A stretch of 64,000 nucleotides of DNA from Lycium barbarum (taxonomy: Eukaryota; Streptophyta; Magnoliopsida; Solanales; Solanaceae): assembly GCF_019175385.1 (NCBI RefSeq), contig NC_083338.1, positions 92,091,777-92,155,776 of the forward strand, in the 5' to 3' direction. Below the pieces are notes generated by a model that saw nothing but the letters and a program-made list of their open reading frames with translations, was not told where the DNA came from and searched no databases. A program made the translations under genes and the position numbers. Of this stretch, positions 58,500 to 64,000 are shown piece by piece (the stretch's first letter is position 1; every line of letters begins with the position of its first letter).

Positions 58500-60921
58500 A
58501 GCACTCCAAAACAGCAGAATAGGTGTCCTAAGCTGGCGGGTCACCAGTACGAGCGTCTGTACCTGCGGGCACGAAACGCAGCCCCCGAAGAAAAGGGGTC
58601 AGTAGGAAATAGGTACTGAGTATATAAAGCATGAAAGACAATAATCAGAATCATAACTGAAATAAGAAGTATGGAAAAACAGGTACAAAAATCAGTATAC
58701 CAAATGCTTACTTTTGAAACACAAATAATGCATAGGGGTCAGGAACGTGGTCGCCCCTCCCGTCACTGGCGCCACAGCATATCATACTCCAGAAGATTTC
58801 ATATCTCCATACAACCCCGAAACACATCATAGCACATCATACGCCATAACACATCATAACGCCGTATATAAGCGGTACCTGGCCCTATGGCGAGGGGCTC
58901 AGGAAACCGTAACACATCAAACTGCCGAATATAACATAGTGCGCACGATGACAAACCGGCCCGGGACTCGGCGAAAGATGTAAATATAGTATGCACGAGC
59001 AGAGTAGTGAGAAACTATATGCAATTTAAAAATATTATTATTTTAGACCCAACAAATAAGTAAACTAACCGACGCTCGAGGGTTAAGACGATAATCATGT
59101 GAAATCCTTTCAAAAGTCGTTAGAGTTATACAAAGGTAAGTCTCGGGGACCACGGATGAGTAGCAACCCAATCCGAGCCCGCCTACGAAAGTTACAAACA
59201 TAATACGCTTTAGAACTCCCTAAGAATGTATCGTAGTGATCAGAGCTCGTCTATGAAAGTTACGGACATAATTCGACATAAAGCTTTTAGGAATGAAAAT
59301 TCTTTACACACATTTATTATCCAATCATACAAAAGGCACAAAAACCATGGCTCGACTATATTACGAATACTAACATCAAGAAGTGAATAAAAATCGCCGG
59401 CATGCTCGGATCTTAAGAATGGAGTTACCCCGAGGCTCGTCTCATAGCTTACTTGCAACTAGGACATGCCAAAAGAAAGAAAGGTTGGGCTTTACATACC
59501 TTGCTCGCTTCCTAAGCTAATCTCCACTCAATTCTCGGGCTCCCCAAGATCTACAATAACGTCATTAAATACCAAACGTTAGCTACAAGTAATTACGAAT
59601 TCAATCCTAAGCTAGCACTTGTCTACAGAAATTTCGGCAGCATCTCCCCTGTAATTACAACCACCCTGAGAATTCAACTCGGCCAAATTTATCAACAACC
59701 ATACCAACAATTATTCCAACAATACCAACAATCAATTTAAAACGCATTCTAACATTAGTAACCCGCTGTTACATAATTCGACGGCATTCCATTTACATTC
59801 ACTTCAACTACATACAATCAAGCTAACACCAATGCTCGCACACTTAAATACTAATCCGAAACCATTCAAACTAAACTCAAGAACACTTCAAACAATTTGC
59901 ACAATATTCAAAACAACCCAACCAAAACTCTACTCCACCCGAAACCTTCCAAATTTAACAAGAGCAATAACAACACATTTCCTCCTTTCAAATTCATGAA
60001 CTTCACCAACAATTCTCATGCTAGCAACATTATTTTCCATAAATACAAGAAGTGGTATTAAAGTCACATTAGCTTCTAAAACAACTCTCCAACAACTACA
60101 ACTTCAACTAGAATTATTAAACTTCCATTTCATCATAGAATCCATTACAACAACAAGCAAAATACTAAATAAAATTGATTCATTATCTTCTACACCACAC
60201 AATACCTACACGGCCACACACTACATATACACGGCCACAACATAACATCCATATTTTCATGAATTTCATCCATTTCTACATACTACAACATACACAAATC
60301 ATCCATAACATATAAAAAGGAAGATTAAACCTTACATTTTCACCACACTTTTCACTTGGCTAGGGTTATGAATTTGCAACAAGGAGTGGTTTAATTGCTC
60401 CAACAACTATCTCACGTTAAAGAGGACCTTCCAATTAGTAGGAATGCTAGAAGAAAATATTTTTTTGATCAAGATTTGAGGGCTTCAATTTTGGCTTGGC
60501 TTGGCCGAATGGCCTTCTTTTTTTTTTGTCTCTCCAAGTTTCTTGAATATTCTAAGAGATAAGATGAAAATATGCCTAATTTGTCATCTTTTATGAGCAT
60601 ATATTAGGCCTCCATGTGGGCCTTGGCCCACACCAACTTGGGACGGCCACATGGCCCATTTGTTTCAAGACTACTATTTTTTTTTTGTCTTGTAATTCAT
60701 GAAAAATCATTTTCCTAATTCAAAATTTGCCCTTAGCCTTCCTCAATATTACCATGAACCACCTTGTGAATTTCCCTTTTTACCCCTAGCTTTACTTAAT
60801 ATTTCCACACCAATAATTTCATAAACAACTTGTGTGTTAAACAAGATCAAAATATAGTCTTGCCTTTAACTTATCGCAATTATCTTGAAATATCCGAATG
60901 TACAAAATACGGGATATAACA
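58500..60921 (-). mobile_element. Element G 3' LTR, part 2
   Basis: Continues 21,744-22,201. It holds the hairpin module (58,555-58,620), CAGAAATTTCGG (59,626-59,637, half-eroded palindrome), and ends CGGGATATAACA, the same LTR terminus as elements A and I. No coding sequence. Confidence 0.88.
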
Positions 60922-61047
60922 TCCTCCCCCCCTTTAGGACATTCGTCCTCGAATGTTGAATTAGTCTTATAGGGTCTTATAAATACTTCGGGGGAATTTC
61001 CTTTATAACTACCACACACAATCCACCTATCAATTAACATAACCAAT
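60922..61047 (-). promoter_or_regulatory. Element G polypurine tract and 3' untranslated block
   Basis: Minus sense: ACATTCG-AGGA-CGAATGT, then CCTAAAGGGGGGGGAGGA at the LTR edge. The 100-bp block beside it is shared with J and K. Confidence 0.85.
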
Positions 61048-64000
61048 TCAGAAATTTAAATTACCTGTAGATATCGGAAACAAGTGAGGATACTTCTTCT
61101 TCATCTCTTCTTCAGCTTCCCAGGTCACCTCGTCCCTGTTATTGTTCCGCCACAATACCTTAACAGAAGCCACATACTTAGTACGCAGTCTTCTCACCTG
61201 ACGATCTAGTATGGCTATCGGCCGCTCTGCGTAGGATAGCTCTTCTGTCACTTGAATGTCATCTATGGGAAATATTCTGGAAGGGTCACCGATACATTTG
61301 CGAAGCATCAACACATGGAAGAGCGGATGCACTGCTTCTAAATCAGATGGTAAGTCTAATTCATAAGCGACCTTGCCTACCTTGCGGACGATCTGGTAAG
61401 GTCCAATATACCTCGGACTGAGCTTTCCCTTTTTTCCGAATCTCATTACACCCTTCATGGGTGACACTTTCAGAAATACCCAATCACCAATCTGTAATTC
61501 CAAATGTCGACGTCGATTATCCGCATATGATTTCTGTCGACTCTGAGCTGCTAGTAACCGTTCCCGAATAAGTTTCACTTTATCCATTGCTTGTTGAACC
61601 ATGTCCGGGCCAATTAACTTAGTTTCACCAACATCAAACCAGCCGATCGGTGACCTGCACTTCCTGCCATACAGAGCCTCATACGGTGCCATCTGGATGC
61701 TGGAATGGTAGCTATTATTATAAGCGAACTCAATAAGTGGAAAATGGTCATCCCAGTTACCCTTGAAGTCAATAACACAGGCCCGTAGCATATCATCTAG
61801 TGTCTGAATAGTACGCTCGGCTTGTCCGTCAGACTGCGGGTGAAATGCGGTACTAAGACTTACCTGGGTCCCCAATCCTTCTTGAAATGATCTCTAGAAG
61901 TTAGCTGTAAATTGAGCACCCTTGTCGGATATAATAGATGTGGGAACTCCGTGAAGTCTTACTATCTCTTTAATATATAACCGAGCATAATCCTCAGCCG
62001 AATAGGTGGTCCTGACTGGAAGAAAATGGGATTATTTTGTCAGCCTATCAACAATAACCCATATGGAATCATACCTTCGTGGCGTGCGTGGTAAACCTGT
62101 AATGAAATCCATATTAATTGCTCCCCACTTCCAAGTCGGAATTTCCATTTCCTGTAACAACCCACCAGGCTTCTGATGCTCGATCTTAACGTGTTGGCAA
62201 TTTGGGCATTAAGCAACGAACTCTGCAATGTCCCTTTTCATACCATCCCACCAATATAAACACCTGAGGTCATGATACATCTTTGTTGATCCCGGATGAA
62301 CAGAATACCGAGCATAATGTGCCTCTCCCATAATCTGTCGCCGCAGCCCTGCAACATCAGGTACACATAACCTGCCTCTATATAATAATACTCTGTCAGG
62401 TGTAATCTCGAATTGGGTCCTCTCTCTATCAAGGGATGCATCTCTGTACAGTGCCAGAACAGGATCCTCGTATTGGTGTCGCTTTACTTCTTCCATAATA
62501 GAGGATTCAGCAACTTCTCGGACAGAAACTCTGGTATTTCCAGAATCGGCCAAACGGACTCCAAGACTGGCTAGCTGATGAATTTCACGAACTATTTCTT
62601 TCCTTTCTGGCTACACGTTGGCCAAGCTGCCCATAGAATTGCGGCTAAGTGCATCTGCTACGACATTGGCTTTCCCAGGATGATATAAAATGTCAACATC
62701 ATAATCTTTTAACAACTCTAGCCACCTCCTCTGTCGCAAATTCAGCTCCTTTTGCTTAAAGATGTATTGGAGACTTTTGTGGTCCGTATAAATATCAACA
62801 TGAACTCCATATAAGTAGTGCCGCCATATCTTCAAAGCATGAATTACCGCTGCTAATTCCAGGTCATGAGTAGGATAATTCCTTTCGTGCGGTCTGAGCT
62901 GCCGGGAGGCATAGGCTATAACTCTGTCATGCTGCATTAATACACAACCTATTCCCACACCAGAAGCATCACAATAAATAACATACCCGTCAGGCCCCTC
63001 GGGAAGAGTTAGAACTGGAGCTGTAATCAACTTTTCCTTCAGCAACTGGAAGTTGCGTTCACAAGCATCGGTCCACTGGAACTTTGTTTCCTTCTGTGTC
63101 AGCTTCGTTAATGGTGCTGCAATCGATGCAAAATTCTCCACAAATCTCCTGTAATACCCTGCTAATCCCAGAAAACTACGTACCTCAGTGGGTGTCGTAG
63201 GCCTAGGCCAATTCTTTACGGCCTCGATCTTCTGTGTAACAATCCGAATACCATCTGCTCCGACGATATGCCCCAAGAATGCCACTCAAGTCAACCAGAA
63301 TTCACATTTGGAGAACTTAGCATATAATTTCTGTTGCCAGAGTGTTCCGAGTACTGTCCTCAGATGATCTGAATGCTCCTCTTCTGATCGTGAATAAACC
63401 AAAATATCATCAATAAATACAATCACGAACATGTCTTAGAACGACCGGAATACCCGATTCATCAGATCCATAAACACTGCTTGGGCGTTGGTCAGCACGA
63501 AAGACATTACCCTGAACTCATAGTGCCCATATCGGGTCCTGAACGCAGTCTTCGGAATATCTGCCTCTCTTACCCGCACCTGGTGATAGCCCGAGCACAA
63601 ATATATCTTCGAGAAATACTTAGCAACCTGCAACTGGTCAAATAAATCATCAATCCGGGGGAGGGAATATTTATTCTTTATGGTCACCTTGTTCAGCTGC
63701 CTGTAATCAATGCACATCCGCAGCGACCCATCTTTCTTCCTTACGAACAATACCGGTGCTCCCCAAGGTGATGTACTGGGTCTGATGAAGCCTTTCTCTA
63801 ATAAATCCTTCAGCTGTTCCTTCAATTCTTTCAGTTCTGCAAGTGCCATTCTGTAAGGAGGAATAGATATAGGCTGGGTATCTGGCAGTACATCTATAGT
63901 AAACTCTATTTCCCATTCAGGAGGAAGGCTTGGAAGCTCATCTGGAAATACATCTGCAAATTTATTAACCACTGGAACTGACTGAAGAGTAGGTGTTTCT
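61048..64000 (-). pseudogene. Element G pol: RT to chromodomain, six stop codons, running off the window
   Basis: Co-linear with I's pol, in one frame with no net frameshift. From the right edge: protease-RT linker, RT (63,972 to about 63,330; FIDD kept), RNase H (about 63,000-62,640), integrase zinc finger (about 62,320-62,195), catalytic core (three acidic residues readable), GPY motif and chromodomain (about 61,210-61,080), natural stop 61,048-61,050. In-frame stops: TAA 63,436-63,438; TGA 63,286-63,288; TAG 62,611-62,613; TAA 62,209-62,211; TAA 62,032-62,034; TAG 61,894-61,896. Each sits where element I has a sense codon (Leu, Ser, Gln, Gln, Ser and Trp). Protease and gag would lie beyond 64,000. 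Not functional; the load of point stops fits its place as the oldest recognisable host layer on this side. Confidence 0.92.

Noticed and set aside
20100..58500. A preference of these elements to insert into LTRs of others
   Set aside because: Six of about nine insertions are in LTRs, but LTRs make up roughly 60% of such elements, so chance explains it.

Overview
This window is plant repeat DNA made almost entirely of long-terminal-repeat (LTR) retrotransposons inserted into one another. I found no cellular gene, no rRNA or tRNA gene and no CRISPR array. Most elements are Ty3/gypsy chromoviruses. Their pol order is protease, reverse transcriptase, RNase H, integrase, GPY motif and a C-terminal chromodomain. 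Their LTRs are about 2.7-3.4 kb, they carry a TGGTATCAGAGC-type (initiator tRNA-Met) primer site, and their Gag has a double zinc knuckle. This fits the Tekay/Del lineage. LTR style and base composition suggest a eudicot, probably Solanaceae; that is inference, not proof.

I name the elements A-K. Left part (1 to about 20,100): an old minus-strand element C (LTR pieces 7,700-8,375, 11,450-13,391 and 18,241 to about 20,100; non-coding interior 13,392-18,240) has taken in three others. B (1,194-7,694, minus) is a broken autonomous chromovirus lying in C's left LTR; its integrase is cut by LTR A (1-1,193). D (8,376-11,444, minus) is a solo LTR with target-site duplication (TSD) AACAA. E (14,445-15,827, plus) is a solo LTR of Tat/Ogre type.

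Right part (about 20,100-64,000): a five-layer nest. F is a plus-strand LTR fragment, cut at 21,743 by G (minus). G's LTR is cut by H (22,202-58,494, minus, TSD AAAGG). H's leader is cut by I (26,903-38,177, plus, near-complete autonomous copy). H's 5' LTR is cut by J (40,920-57,760, minus, TSD ATTAT). J's 3' LTR is cut by K (43,586-52,741, minus, TSD TTAAC). G resumes at 58,500 and its pol runs off the window end. LTR divergence agrees with this order: K's LTRs are almost identical, those of J, I and H differ by a few percent, and G's pol has six stop codons.

How they could work together: I, G and B encode or once encoded the full machinery. H and K keep only gag, and J keeps no coding sequence. 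All of those whose ends are visible keep the same cis signals: the primer site, a hairpin about 40 nt downstream whose loop is a palindromic hexamer, a 12-nt leader box, and a hairpin next to the polypurine tract. The leader hairpin resembles a retroviral dimer-initiation kissing loop. Its hexamer differs between families (GTGCAC, GCGCGC, GCCGGC) but stays palindromic, and its stem shows compensatory and wobble changes. K and J also carry a 5S-rRNA-derived segment that keeps box A/box C sequence and spacing. I regard these two as the most interesting signals here.
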